From NCBI GenBank assembly GCA_019695185.1, contig JAIBAN010000037.1:1-64000 (forward strand): 64,000 nt of DNA, written 5' to 3'. The stretch comes from Blastocatellia bacterium. Its GTDB lineage: Bacteria > Acidobacteriota > Blastocatellia > Chloracidobacteriales > Chloracidobacteriaceae. Below are positions 50,570 through 58,588 of the stretch, in pieces; positions within the stretch are counted from its first letter, which is position 1; the number at the start of each line of letters is the position of its first letter. The position numbers were made by a program, and so were the translations under genes. The notes beneath the pieces were generated by a model. It made no database searches and was not told the DNA's origin. It was given only the letters and a program-made list of their open reading frames with translations.

Positions 50570-50628
50570 GGGCCGACAAGAATTGTTGAGACGTGATTGG
50601 AAAATGTAGTCACAACAGCATTCGGCCC
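50570..50628 (-). ncRNA. Y RNA 4, minimal form without tRNA-like module
   Basis: A 59-nt RNA read from 50628. The 7-bp basal stem GGGCCGA/TCGGCCC is followed by ATGC and faced by TTG, the same bulge pattern as the longer Y RNAs. The second helix is TGTT-GTGA with TCAC and AACA, with a 3' bulge. The loop carries CTACATTTT, the same CTACAT as in Y RNAs 1-3. The whole tRNA-like part is missing. It would bind Ro60 through the stem-bulge but have no gate module. It is the first RNA after the TROVE gene. Confidence 0.75.
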
Positions 50629-50636
50629 AATTTTTT

Positions 50637-50756
50637 AGGACTGAGGACTGAGGACTGAGGACTGAGGACTGAGTTTTTCCCAAACTGAAGTTAAAATTGT
50701 CATCCCAAATACAGTTTTTCTTAACTCAGTCCTCAGTCCTCAGTCCTCAGTCCTTT
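50637..50756. repeat. Inverted pair of AGGACTG heptamers after the TROVE gene
   Basis: AGGACTG runs (50637-50673) face CAGTCCT runs (50726-50754), about 50 bases apart, between TROVE and Y RNA 4. Together with 50451-50569 they frame Y RNA 4 on both sides. Confidence 0.8.
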
Positions 50757-52313
50757 TCAGATGGTTCCTGCCTCGATGACACCGACCCAGTGGTCTGCAC
50801 CAAGGGTTCCGGCGGCAAACTTGGCAATCACATCAAACACCTGGTCGGAGAATCCTCCGACGTTAAGAATGTCGTCGCGTTCGTAAGCCTGCGTCGTTCC
50901 GTACGGCTGGATGTCAATACAGACCATCCGGGCCTGTGGGTTGCGCTGCTTGAACACGTTCCATTCCTGCATCGTTGCCGTTCCCCGTCCGCGTCCGTTT
51001 GCATCCACCCACGATTCGTTGTCCGAAACGTAGATGATGAGGTCGCCCGCAGCCTTCCGTTCGTTCAGCTTGCGGAGCGGGGCGCTACAGTTGGTTCCAC
51101 CGCCGCCGATGGAGGCCAGCTTCTGGGCGTTGGTCATCACGGTGTCAAACGGGTTGAGCGTGAGGTTGACCACACTGTGTTCAAACGGAAGCACCTGGGC
51201 GCTCGTGTTCTTGCGCACCACGGCTGCCGCCACCAGCGCCGCCACGTCAATACACCGGACCGTCGAGGTCGCTCCCGGACGGTATCCCGTCGCCGGACAC
51301 GACATCGAACCCGAAACGTCCGGCAGCACATAAACCTGGCCGCTCAATTCCGGCACGTTGGCCAGAGCGATTTCCATCGCTTCCTGCAAGGCCAGCCGGA
51401 CGACCTGCGGCACATCGTTGCCAGCCATCAGAAACGCCGTCATCAACTGGTACGGAAACACCCGCGCCTTGGCAATTTCCTGCGGATTGCGCAGGCGGGT
51501 CGCAATCAGTTCCGGAAGACCCGCTTCGTTGAACACACCATGCCGCGCAAAGGTGTTGAGGTTCATGCGGGTCATCTGCCACGAGGCATTGCGGGCGATT
51601 TCAGTCCATTCCGCCGTTCCCAGGTTCAGCGCCGTCAGCATCTGGAACGGAACATTCGGGATTTCCACCCGATTTCCGGCCTTGAACGCTTCGTATTGCT
51701 GCACCAACTGCGGTAACGCTGCGGCGTTATGGTCGCGTCCGATGAAGTAGCCGAACAACGCTTCGCGGCTGGCTTCCTTTGGCTTCGGATGAACCATCTT
51801 GATGATGTCCGCAAACGACGGGCTCTGGCCCACGGAATCGCGGAAAATCATGTCGTCGTTGCGGGTTTCAAACCACTGCCGCACCAGCCGCTTCGGAGCG
51901 GTTCCCAGCGACTTGCGGCCCACCTGTCCCGACCGAATGATTTGGACAAAGTTGCGGAGCATCTTTCCGTTATCAATCACCCGAGGGAAAATAGCGGCCA
52001 GCAGGTCACGGTCCTTGACAGCGAGCACCGCGCACAGCAACGCAGGCATGTCCTTCATAAAGCCCTGCTTGCGGGTATAGATGGCGAGCTTCGCAATAAA
52101 TTCCGGTTCAATCTGGCGGGCGAGGTCCAAAACCACCGCCAACTGGTCCTGTGCCGTTGCGTAGAAGGTCGAGTTCAGACAACCGGTCATCGCGTATTGC
52201 GCCAGCTTGTGCTTCGGTGAAAATTCGTAGGCCGGAGCGCCAGCCTGATTCAACGTGTTCGGAGCCTGGATTTGCTGGCCAATCAGGGACTGGAATAAAT
52301 TCTTGTTCGCCAT
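50757..52313 (-). CDS. rsr: TROVE-domain protein (Ro60/Rsr orthologue)
   Basis: A 518-residue ring-shaped RNA-binding protein, close to the length of vertebrate Ro60. Residues about 1-350 are the helical TROVE domain (start NLFQSLIGQQIQAPNTLNQAGAPA split by helices; 'MPALLCAVLAVKDRDLLAAIFPRVIDNGKMLRNFVQIIRSG' region near 100-140). The C-terminal part is a von Willebrand A domain with an intact MIDAS start, VLPDVSGSMS (about 330-340), and DNESW near 430. Ro60 proteins bind the ends of misfolded RNAs in the central hole and Y RNAs on the outside. It is the first gene of the minus-strand train, with AAGGAG 14 bases before the ATG and a sigma-54 promoter about 57 bases upstream, divergent from rtcR. 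Confidence 0.95.
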   Translation of the reverse strand: MANKNLFQSLIGQQIQAPNTLNQAGAPAYEFSPKHKLAQYAMTGCLNSTFYATAQDQLAVVLDLARQIEPEFIAKLAIYTRKQGFMKDMPALLCAVLAVKDRDLLAAIFPRVIDNGKMLRNFVQIIRSGQVGRKSLGTAPKRLVRQWFETRNDDMIFRDSVGQSPSFADIIKMVHPKPKEASREALFGYFIGRDHNAAALPQLVQQYEAFKAGNRVEIPNVPFQMLTALNLGTAEWTEIARNASWQMTRMNLNTFARHGVFNEAGLPELIATRLRNPQEIAKARVFPYQLMTAFLMAGNDVPQVVRLALQEAMEIALANVPELSGQVYVLPDVSGSMSCPATGYRPGATSTVRCIDVAALVAAAVVRKNTSAQVLPFEHSVVNLTLNPFDTVMTNAQKLASIGGGGTNCSAPLRKLNERKAAGDLIIYVSDNESWVDANGRGRGTATMQEWNVFKQRNPQARMVCIDIQPYGTTQAYERDDILNVGGFSDQVFDVIAKFAAGTLGADHWVGVIEAGTI

Positions 52314-52369
52314 ACTCGTTTATTATCTCCTTCGGACAAAGTGTTGTTCATTCCGATGGTTTCCCTTAG

Positions 52370-52385
52370 TGCATCCTGCGTGCCA
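52370..52385 (-). promoter_or_regulatory. Sigma-54 (-24/-12) promoter of the RNA-repair train
   Basis: On the minus strand TGGCACG-CAGG-ATGCA matches the consensus TGGCACR-N4-TTGCW at nearly every position, with the invariant GG and GC exactly ten bases apart. The expected start of transcription is near 52359, giving a leader of about 45 bases before the TROVE ATG. The divergent gene encodes RtcR, a sigma-54 activator of rtc operons. Confidence 0.88.
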
Positions 52386-52543
52386 AAGATTTCTGATTGC
52401 TCTGAAATATTTTTTATTCTATTGAAAATAAATGATTTACATTGTTATTTCGGTTTGTCGCAGAGTTTAAGGGTGATTTTGAATTGATTTTGTGATTTAG
52501 ATTAAAAGCGAAATTTGTAGAATATTTTCTAAATCCCTAAAGA
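52386..52543. other. A/T-rich divergent spacer, probable RtcR binding region
   Basis: About 160 bases between the sigma-54 promoter and the rtcR leader repeat. It is strikingly A/T-rich compared with its surroundings, fitting upstream activator sites and DNA bending. I could not define an inverted-repeat operator. It should also hold a housekeeping promoter for rtcR. Confidence 0.5.
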
Positions 52544-52642
52544 TTCACCGCAGAGGCTCAGAGGTTACGCAGAGTTTGCGCAGAGTTTCTCTTTGGTTTT
52601 CTCTGCGAATCCTCTGCGTAACCTCTGCGGCTCTGCGGTGAA
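52544..52642. repeat. Long inverted repeat in the rtcR leader
   Basis: Arms of about 41 bases made of CACCGCAGAG, CAGAGGTTACGCAGAG and similar units, complementary to CTCTGCG...TAACCTCTGCGG-type units. It ends ten bases before the rtcR ATG. If transcribed it makes a long hairpin that could hide or slow ribosome access. CGCAGAG-type inverted repeats are a common class of dispersed element. Confidence 0.8.
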
Positions 52643-52651
52643 AAGAAACGC

Positions 52652-54253
52652 ATGAATCAAAAAAAACTGGTTGTGATTGGATTTCTGGGAGCCACGCTGG
52701 ACGCCGGCAAGGGGCCGGGCCGCTGGGAAAAATGGCGTCCGTCGGTGGCGTTGTGCCAGCACGACAACCTGCTGGTGGACCGGTTCGAACTGCTTTATCA
52801 GGAAAAGTTTACCGAGTTGGGGCAGGTGGTACTGGAAGACATCGCCACGGTTTCACCCGAAACCCAGGTTGAATTGAAGTTGGTGAATTTCCAGGACCCG
52901 TGGGATTTTGAAGAGGTTTATGCGGTGCTGTTTGAGTGGGTCCGGGGCTACGAGTTTGACGTTGACCACGAGGAATATCTGATTCACATCACGACCGGCA
53001 CCCACGTGGCTCAGATTTGTCTTTTTCTGCTCACGGAATCGCACCATTTTCCCGGAAAGCTGCTGCAAACCGCTCCACCTAAACGGTATCGGGGTGACGA
53101 CCCCGGCACCTTCACCATCATTGACCTGGATTTGTCGAAATATGGGCGGATTGCTTCACGGTTTGCCCAGGAGCAACAGGAAAGTCTCACGTTTTTGAAA
53201 TCGGGCATTGAAACCCGCGACCCGGCGTTCAACAAACTGATTGAACAGATTGAAAAAGTGGCGATTGCCTCGAAAGCGCCCATGCTCCTGATGGGGCCGA
53301 CCGGAGCCGGAAAATCCCGGCTGGCCAAGCGGATTTATGAACTCAAACGAGCCCGTCATGTGCTGGAAGGCCGCTTTGTCGAGGTGAACTGCGCCACTTT
53401 GCGCGGAGATACGGCCATGTCCACCTTGTTTGGTCATGTCAAAGGGGCGTTTACCGGAGCCGTCAACAATCGTCCGGGACTCCTCCGGCAGGCGAATCAC
53501 GGGCTGCTGTTTTTGGATGAAATCGGTGAACTCGGCCTGGATGAACAAGCCATGCTGCTGCGGGCGCTGGAGGATAAGACCTTTCTGCCGATGGGGGCCG
53601 ACCACGAAACGGACAGCGATTTTCAGTTGATTGCCGGAACCAACCGGGATTTGCACCGGAGTGTGGCGGAAGGCAAGTTCCGCGAGGATTTGCTGGCCCG
53701 TATCAATTTATGGACCTTTCACCTGCCGGGGCTGAAAGACCGCCGGGCCGATATTGAACCGAACATTGCCTATGAACTGGACGAATTTGCCCGCCGCAAC
53801 GGTTCGCAGATTGTTTTTACCAACGAAGCCCGCCGCCAGTTTCTGAAATTCGCTTTGTCGGCGGAGGCCGTCTGGAGCGGCAATTTTCGGGATTTGAACG
53901 CGGCTGTCACCCGCATGGCGACCCTGGCCGAGGGAGGGCGGGTGACTCCGGAAGATGTGGCCGATGAAATCAAACGGCTGACCCGCAGTTGGCAGGGAAG
54001 CGGGGAACCGGTTCAGCGTGGTGGCCTGGAGCAGGTGCTGGAACCGGAACAACTGGCCGCCCTCGACCGGTTTGACCGGGTGCAACTGGCGGATGTGGTA
54101 GCGGTCTGCCGGACTGCCGCCACGCTTTCCGAAGCCGGGCGGCTCCTGTTTTCCACTTCGCGCGAACGCAAGAAAAACACCAACGATGCCGACCGGCTGC
54201 GGAAATATCTGGCGCGGTTTGGGCTTTCATGGAATGCCCTGAAAGGCATCTAA
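52652..54253 (+). CDS. rtcR: RtcR, sigma-54 activator of the RNA-repair operon
   Basis: A 533-residue regulator, the same length as E. coli RtcR. The N-terminal about 180 residues are the RtcR/CARF sensor domain (VVIGFLGATLDAG start, HITTGTHVAQICLFLL near 130), which is thought to bind RNA ends and release the AAA+ domain. Walker A is GPTGAGKSRLAKR (about 215-227), the sigma-54 contact loop is GAFTGA (about 268-273), and Walker B is LFLDEIGEL (about 288-296). An arginine-finger region and a C-terminal helix-turn-helix (LADVVAVCRTAATLSEAGRLLF) complete it. Divergent from the TROVE gene, it should activate the -24/-12 promoter at 52370. Confidence 0.95.
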   Translation: MNQKKLVVIGFLGATLDAGKGPGRWEKWRPSVALCQHDNLLVDRFELLYQEKFTELGQVVLEDIATVSPETQVELKLVNFQDPWDFEEVYAVLFEWVRGYEFDVDHEEYLIHITTGTHVAQICLFLLTESHHFPGKLLQTAPPKRYRGDDPGTFTIIDLDLSKYGRIASRFAQEQQESLTFLKSGIETRDPAFNKLIEQIEKVAIASKAPMLLMGPTGAGKSRLAKRIYELKRARHVLEGRFVEVNCATLRGDTAMSTLFGHVKGAFTGAVNNRPGLLRQANHGLLFLDEIGELGLDEQAMLLRALEDKTFLPMGADHETDSDFQLIAGTNRDLHRSVAEGKFREDLLARINLWTFHLPGLKDRRADIEPNIAYELDEFARRNGSQIVFTNEARRQFLKFALSAEAVWSGNFRDLNAAVTRMATLAEGGRVTPEDVADEIKRLTRSWQGSGEPVQRGGLEQVLEPEQLAALDRFDRVQLADVVAVCRTAATLSEAGRLLFSTSRERKKNTNDADRLRKYLARFGLSWNALKGI

Positions 54254-54268
54254 TCCAGCCGTACAGTT

Positions 54269-54817
54269 TTATTTGCCCTTGGTAAAACGGGCGATGTAGT
54301 TGGTGCTCCAGGTTTTGCCTTCATCGGTGGATTGTTCAAAATGCTGGATGAATTCGGATTTGGTGATGTTCCGAAAGGTCAGTCTAGCCAGTTTGACCCG
54401 ATTGTCCTGCGGGTCGGTAAAATGTCCGGTCAAAATAAACTGGTCCCCGACTTTGCTACCGGTCAATTGAAAAGTGAACCCACCGTTGTCAAGCCAGGTC
54501 TGAGTCCAGGTTTTGTCCGTCACATTAAAAGTGGTGACGCTGGAGCCTGTGTAGGTGCCTGACTTGTAGGATTCGAGAATGGCCAGTCCATTGCCGAAAC
54601 TTTTGATGGTGTCGGAGCCAGGAATGCCACCACCGCCATTGGCGTCAACCACCGTCCATTTTCCTATCCAAAAGTCGAATTGGTGACTTTCTTCCGGCAG
54701 ACTGGCAAAGACCGGTGTTGGTGCCGGTTGAGATGTTTCCTGAGCCTGAATAGAAAGAGGCAGCAACAACAGGAAACAGACAATAAACAAAAAGCGAATA
54801 GATCGTTGTTTTTCCAT
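54269..54817 (-). CDS. Exported DUF1579-like beta-barrel protein
   Basis: A 182-residue exported protein. A Sec signal (about 1-25, FLFIVCFLLLLPLSI) precedes a beta-rich domain that starts with SHQFDFWIGKWTV (about 44-56), the hallmark of DUF1579 and related lipocalin-like proteins. Conserved-type 'ILESYKSGTYTGSSVTTFNV' and 'QTWLDNGGFTFQLTGS' strands follow. It probably binds a small hydrophobic ligand; no catalytic motif. It is convergent with rtcR (stop codons 16 bases apart). Confidence 0.75.
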   Translation of the reverse strand: MEKQRSIRFLFIVCFLLLLPLSIQAQETSQPAPTPVFASLPEESHQFDFWIGKWTVVDANGGGGIPGSDTIKSFGNGLAILESYKSGTYTGSSVTTFNVTDKTWTQTWLDNGGFTFQLTGSKVGDQFILTGHFTDPQDNRVKLARLTFRNITKSEFIQHFEQSTDEGKTWSTNYIARFTKGK

Positions 54818-55108
54818 ACCAGAAGGTTCCTCGGTTTTGTCAAAATGAAAAAACGGTGAAAATCCCGTTTGAAATTGTTAGAACCGTTCAGGTCAGTGTC
54901 ACGTTTGAACCAATACACCACTTACAATTGAAGACAACCTGTGCGATGGTTGGCGCAGAAAGAACCGAAACACAGATTTCCGGATGGCTTTGAGGGCATG
55001 CCTCCAAATGGACAATTGCCCTGGCCGCTCTGGTTGAAAACCTTGCCAAAAACACCATTGGATTGTCCTAAAATCATCGCCAAATTTTTCTAAATTTTTC
55101 CAAAAGCT
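54818..55108. other. Divergent intergenic region
   Basis: About 290 bases between divergent genes. It must hold two promoters. Two AAATTTTTC units lie next to each other at about 55081-55100, just before the gene at 55109. I see no gene, RNA or operator that I can define. Confidence 0.4.
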
Positions 55109-56605
55109 ATGAAAACAGAGGGTTTATTGCCAATTGGCTACCGCTTTGAGGAGTTTCGGATTGATCTTGAACGAAGAATTTTATTTCGTGCTGAGGAGCC
55201 GGTCGCCCTTTCAGCAAAGGCGTTTGATGTAATGGTCTGTCTGGTAGCGCAACCCGGAACGGTGTTGGAAAAGGAAACACTGCTGAAACTGGTTTGGCCG
55301 GACACCTTTGTTGAAGAGGCAAATCTGACGGTTCATATTTCGACCCTGCGGAAAGTTTTGGGTGAAGTGCCGGGCCAGCATCGCTTCATTGTGACAGTAC
55401 CCAAGCGGGGCTATCGGTTTGTGGCTGACGTAACCCAGGTTGTTCCGGCTCAAACTGGCGAAACGGTTCCTGCGGTACAAGCCCCAATAAAACCCAGCCA
55501 AAAACCGGGCGGTCTGTCTTTGGCGGCACTCGTTCTTGGTTTGGCTGCTGTCATTGCCGTCACCGGGTTCGGTTTGGTCCGGCAGGGTCTGGTGAACTGG
55601 CCTGACAGGAAGAGCCTGCCAAAAAATGAAACCAGCGAGTCCGTGGAAGCCCAAATTGCCTGTGAAAAAGGTTGGTATCTTTTTCACAAGGGCGTACTTG
55701 AAAGCCCACGTCGAGGACTCTTTTTCTTTCAGCAGGCGCTGGCGCAAAATCCAAATTCGGCCAATGCACTGGCCGGTTTAGCCAACACGTATTGTCGGAT
55801 GGCGATTGACACCGGCGATGCTGCTGAACGGCGTGCCTTTTTGAAACAGGCGCACAGCGCTGCGGCCACGGCGTGCAGTCTGGACCCGGACAACGCAGAA
55901 GCCCATTCTGCTCAGGCTCTGCTCGCCATGATGGACCAGCAAAACCCCCTTGAGGCAGAGCGGGAGCATGTCCGGGCCTTAACCCTGAACCCCAACAGTG
56001 CCTTGGCGCATGTCCGCTACAGTTGGTTTTTGTTCAACCGGAAAAATTTTGCCAAAGCTGAAGAGGAGGCACAGATTGCCGCCCGGCTGAAACCCGTTTC
56101 CCTGGTTTGCCAAAACTCTTTGGCCCGGTTGCTGTTTGAGTTGGGGAAATTTCCGGAGGCCGCAGGGCAATGCCAACGGATGCTTGATTTCGAGCCTGGT
56201 TACGAACCTGCCTTGATTCTGCGAGGCCGAATTTTGGTGGAGCAAAAACGCTTTGCCGAAGCCATCGAAGTGCTAGAACCGCTGGTTGACTTTGACCACC
56301 CGGATGGAATTGCGCTGGAGGCGGTTTCAACGTTGGCCATTGCCTGGGTCAGGGCCGGGAGGCCAGCCGAGGCATATCGGGCACTGGATTTTTTTGCGAC
56401 CTACCCGACCATCTACTCTGGATTTCACCGGCTCCTGATTTTACAGGAGCTGGGTGAAACCACCGCTGTCTGTCAAGAACTGACCCAAATCTCACAAACG
56501 GGCGGGCCGTCCCTGATGCTTGCCAACCAGAGCCCCCGCCTGACAGGCTTGCGGGCCAATCCGCAGGTGCAGAAGTTTTTTCAAAACCAATTTCCCTCAA
56601 ATTGA
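55109..56605 (+). CDS. Winged-helix/TPR membrane regulator (CadC-like)
   Basis: A 498-residue transcription regulator. Residues about 8-110 are an OmpR-type winged helix (FRIDLERRILFR, LSAKAFDVMVCLVAQPGTVLEKETLLKLVWPD, VEEANLTVHISTLRKVLGE, FIVTVPKRGYRFVAD segments). One membrane helix lies at about 130-153 (SLAALVLGLAAVIAVTGFGL). The rest consists of TPR units (e.g. FFQQALAQNPNSANALAGLANTY, FNRKNFAKAEEEAQIAARL), outside the membrane. Such one-component regulators are very abundant in Acidobacteriota. It would sense an envelope signal through the TPRs. It precedes the sigma factor/TonB genes on the same strand. Confidence 0.88.
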   Translation: MKTEGLLPIGYRFEEFRIDLERRILFRAEEPVALSAKAFDVMVCLVAQPGTVLEKETLLKLVWPDTFVEEANLTVHISTLRKVLGEVPGQHRFIVTVPKRGYRFVADVTQVVPAQTGETVPAVQAPIKPSQKPGGLSLAALVLGLAAVIAVTGFGLVRQGLVNWPDRKSLPKNETSESVEAQIACEKGWYLFHKGVLESPRRGLFFFQQALAQNPNSANALAGLANTYCRMAIDTGDAAERRAFLKQAHSAAATACSLDPDNAEAHSAQALLAMMDQQNPLEAEREHVRALTLNPNSALAHVRYSWFLFNRKNFAKAEEEAQIAARLKPVSLVCQNSLARLLFELGKFPEAAGQCQRMLDFEPGYEPALILRGRILVEQKRFAEAIEVLEPLVDFDHPDGIALEAVSTLAIAWVRAGRPAEAYRALDFFATYPTIYSGFHRLLILQELGETTAVCQELTQISQTGGPSLMLANQSPRLTGLRANPQVQKFFQNQFPSN

Positions 56606-56767
56606 AATCCGGTGCGGTGAAGGAGTGGAAATCGTTTATTCCAAGGGGCAAAAAAAATAAGCCAATCTGAAAAAAATTGTTCCGTTTGCTAACACTTTTT
56701 CCATTTCACCCGTCTTTAGGAGTGAAATGGTACCGGAATCTCTGAAAACAGGTTTCCTTCATTCCTG

Positions 56768-57361
56768 ATGGAACAAATCGAAACGGCTGGCGAAGAGCTT
56801 TTGCTGGCCGAGTCCCCGACAACCGATGATTCCGTCATCGTGGGATTACAGCACCGCCAAAGTTTGTTGGTGGATGCACTCCGGCGCGGGGAAACCCGTG
56901 TCTTTGAGGAACTGTACCGCCTGTTTTGGCCGATGGTGCATGGGATGTTGCTGGCCCGCGTGCCCCGTTCGGAGGTGGATGATGTGGGACAGGAGGTGTT
57001 TTTGCAGGTGTTGCAAAAAATTCACCTGCTGCGTGACAGTGCTGCCTTTGGCGGCTGGCTGGCGACCATGACTCGGAACGCAGCCCATGATTTTCATCGC
57101 TCGAAGTTCCGGCAGGAAACTCCGGCTTCGGCGGTTCCGGAAGCGGTTCAAAAAGCTGATATGGATGGGGAATTTGTACTGGAGGTGATGTGCTCGCTCC
57201 CCGAAGCCTACCGGGAAACGCTGATTTTGCGCTTGGTGGAAGGCATGACCGGGCCGGAAATTGCCGTCCGGACCGGACTGACACCGGCTTCAGTGCGGGT
57301 CAATCTGCATCGCGGCATGAAGCTGTTGCGTGAAAAGCTGCAAGGGAAGGAGGGGCCATGA
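56768..57361 (+). CDS. ECF-type RNA polymerase sigma factor
   Basis: A 197-residue sigma-70-family factor of the extracytoplasmic-function type. Region 2 spans about 35-110 (FEELYRLFWPMVHGMLLARV, EVDDVGQEVFLQVLQKIHLL, FGGWLATMTRNAAHDFHRSK). Region 4 spans about 130-195 (LPEAYRETLILRLVEGMTGPEIA, GLTPASVRVNLHRGMKLLREKL). Its stop overlaps the start of the next gene in an ATGA junction, the usual layout for a sigma/anti-sigma pair. Confidence 0.9.
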   Translation: MEQIETAGEELLLAESPTTDDSVIVGLQHRQSLLVDALRRGETRVFEELYRLFWPMVHGMLLARVPRSEVDDVGQEVFLQVLQKIHLLRDSAAFGGWLATMTRNAAHDFHRSKFRQETPASAVPEAVQKADMDGEFVLEVMCSLPEAYRETLILRLVEGMTGPEIAVRTGLTPASVRVNLHRGMKLLREKLQGKEGP

Positions 57362-58476
57362 GCGAGCCATATCTCTGGGACAAATCCGGGACTCCTGACC
57401 CTGAAATCGTCAAGCTCGAACGGTTGCTCGGCAATTTCAGCCACCGCCCGCAGGAAAGCGCGTTGCCCGCTGTCCTGCAACGGGAAATCGCCCGGTATGA
57501 AACGCCGTTCCAACTGACGCAACTGGCGCAGGACCCGCTCCCCACCCGGTTGGCGGTCATGGTGCGGGCCAACTGGCAGGCGTTTTGGAGCAATCCACGG
57601 GCGTATGTCCAGGCATTGACCGAGCAGACAGGCCCAGAACAATTGCGGTCGGCGGCCCTGCGCTGGTGCTTTTTTTCAACCTTTGCCGTGCATATCGTGG
57701 CCTATGGGGTTCTATTTTTGATGCCAGCCAAAGCGGTGCCGGAAGGTGGTCAGGCTGCTTCTGAAAAGCAGGATTTACAGTTGATTGGCATGGTGGAACC
57801 GCCGCCTCAAGTTCAGGGGAAAGGTACCGGAACCAACGGGAAACAGGCCGGCGGTGGCGGCGGCGGTGGAAATCACGAACCAACCCCGGCATCCAAGGGA
57901 CGCCTGCCACAGGCATCTTTGATGGCACCGCACATTGTTGCACCATCCACCCACCAGCATATCGAGCAACCCAGCCTGCCGGTGGTTCCGACCATTCAGG
58001 CGGACCCGAATCTGGTGGCGAAACAGGATATGAATCTGCCCTTGGGCGACCCCAAAGGCGTTTTGGGCGAACCTTCCGATGGTTTTGGTTCCGGCGGTGG
58101 CATTGGAACAGGCCGGGGCGGCGGGATTGGCTCCGGTGTGGGGTCTGGGGCTGGTCCAGGTCACGGCGATGGTATTGGGGAAGCCGGGGGGGCAGGGAGT
58201 GGCAATGCCAATCTCAGACCTTCCATTCTGTCGCAGGTCAAACCGAAATATTCGGAAGAAGCCCGGCAAAACAAAGTTCAAGGGAAAGTGGTTCTTTCAG
58301 TTGAGTTCCGGGCCGATGGCACGATTGGCGAGGTCCGCATCGTGCGGGGCCTGGGATACGGCCTGGATGAAAGAGCCATTGAAGCGGCGCGGCAAATCCG
58401 GTTCCGTCCGGCAGTGCAAAACGGGGTGCCCGTTACCACCCGCGCCAAAGTCGAATTCACCTTCAATTTGATTTGA
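57358..58476 (+). CDS. TonB-family protein with anti-sigma-like N terminus
   Basis: A 372-residue inner-membrane protein. The start YLWDKSGTPDPEIVKLERLLG (shown here as a motif of charged and Pro residues around D-x-S-G-x-P-D-P-E) resembles the N terminus of anti-sigma factors in this phylum, and the gene overlaps the ECF sigma gene. One membrane helix lies near 100-122 (WCFFSTFAVHIVAYGVLFLM). A Gly/Pro-rich periplasmic spacer (about 125-285) leads to a TonB C-terminal domain (about 285-372: SQVKPKYSEEAR, VVLSVEFRADGTIGEV, ATTRAKVEFTFNL-type end). TonB would pass energy to outer-membrane receptors. The combination suggests one protein holds a sigma factor and contacts the outer membrane. Confidence 0.8.
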   Translation: MSEPYLWDKSGTPDPEIVKLERLLGNFSHRPQESALPAVLQREIARYETPFQLTQLAQDPLPTRLAVMVRANWQAFWSNPRAYVQALTEQTGPEQLRSAALRWCFFSTFAVHIVAYGVLFLMPAKAVPEGGQAASEKQDLQLIGMVEPPPQVQGKGTGTNGKQAGGGGGGGNHEPTPASKGRLPQASLMAPHIVAPSTHQHIEQPSLPVVPTIQADPNLVAKQDMNLPLGDPKGVLGEPSDGFGSGGGIGTGRGGGIGSGVGSGAGPGHGDGIGEAGGAGSGNANLRPSILSQVKPKYSEEARQNKVQGKVVLSVEFRADGTIGEVRIVRGLGYGLDERAIEAARQIRFRPAVQNGVPVTTRAKVEFTFNLI

Positions 58477-58588
58477 TTCATTTACGATTTGCGATTTGCG
58501 ATTGCCCATTTGCCATATAAGTGGTCATTTGGCTTATTTCCTGACCAAATAGTCGCAAATCGTAAATCGCAAATGCCCTGGGGGAACT
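58477..58588. repeat. Inverted ATTTGCG heptamer pair between the two TonB genes
   Basis: GATTTGC-type units at 58479-58502 face AAATCGC/AAATCGT units at 58553-58574 across about 50 bases, forming a potential long hairpin. Confidence 0.75.
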
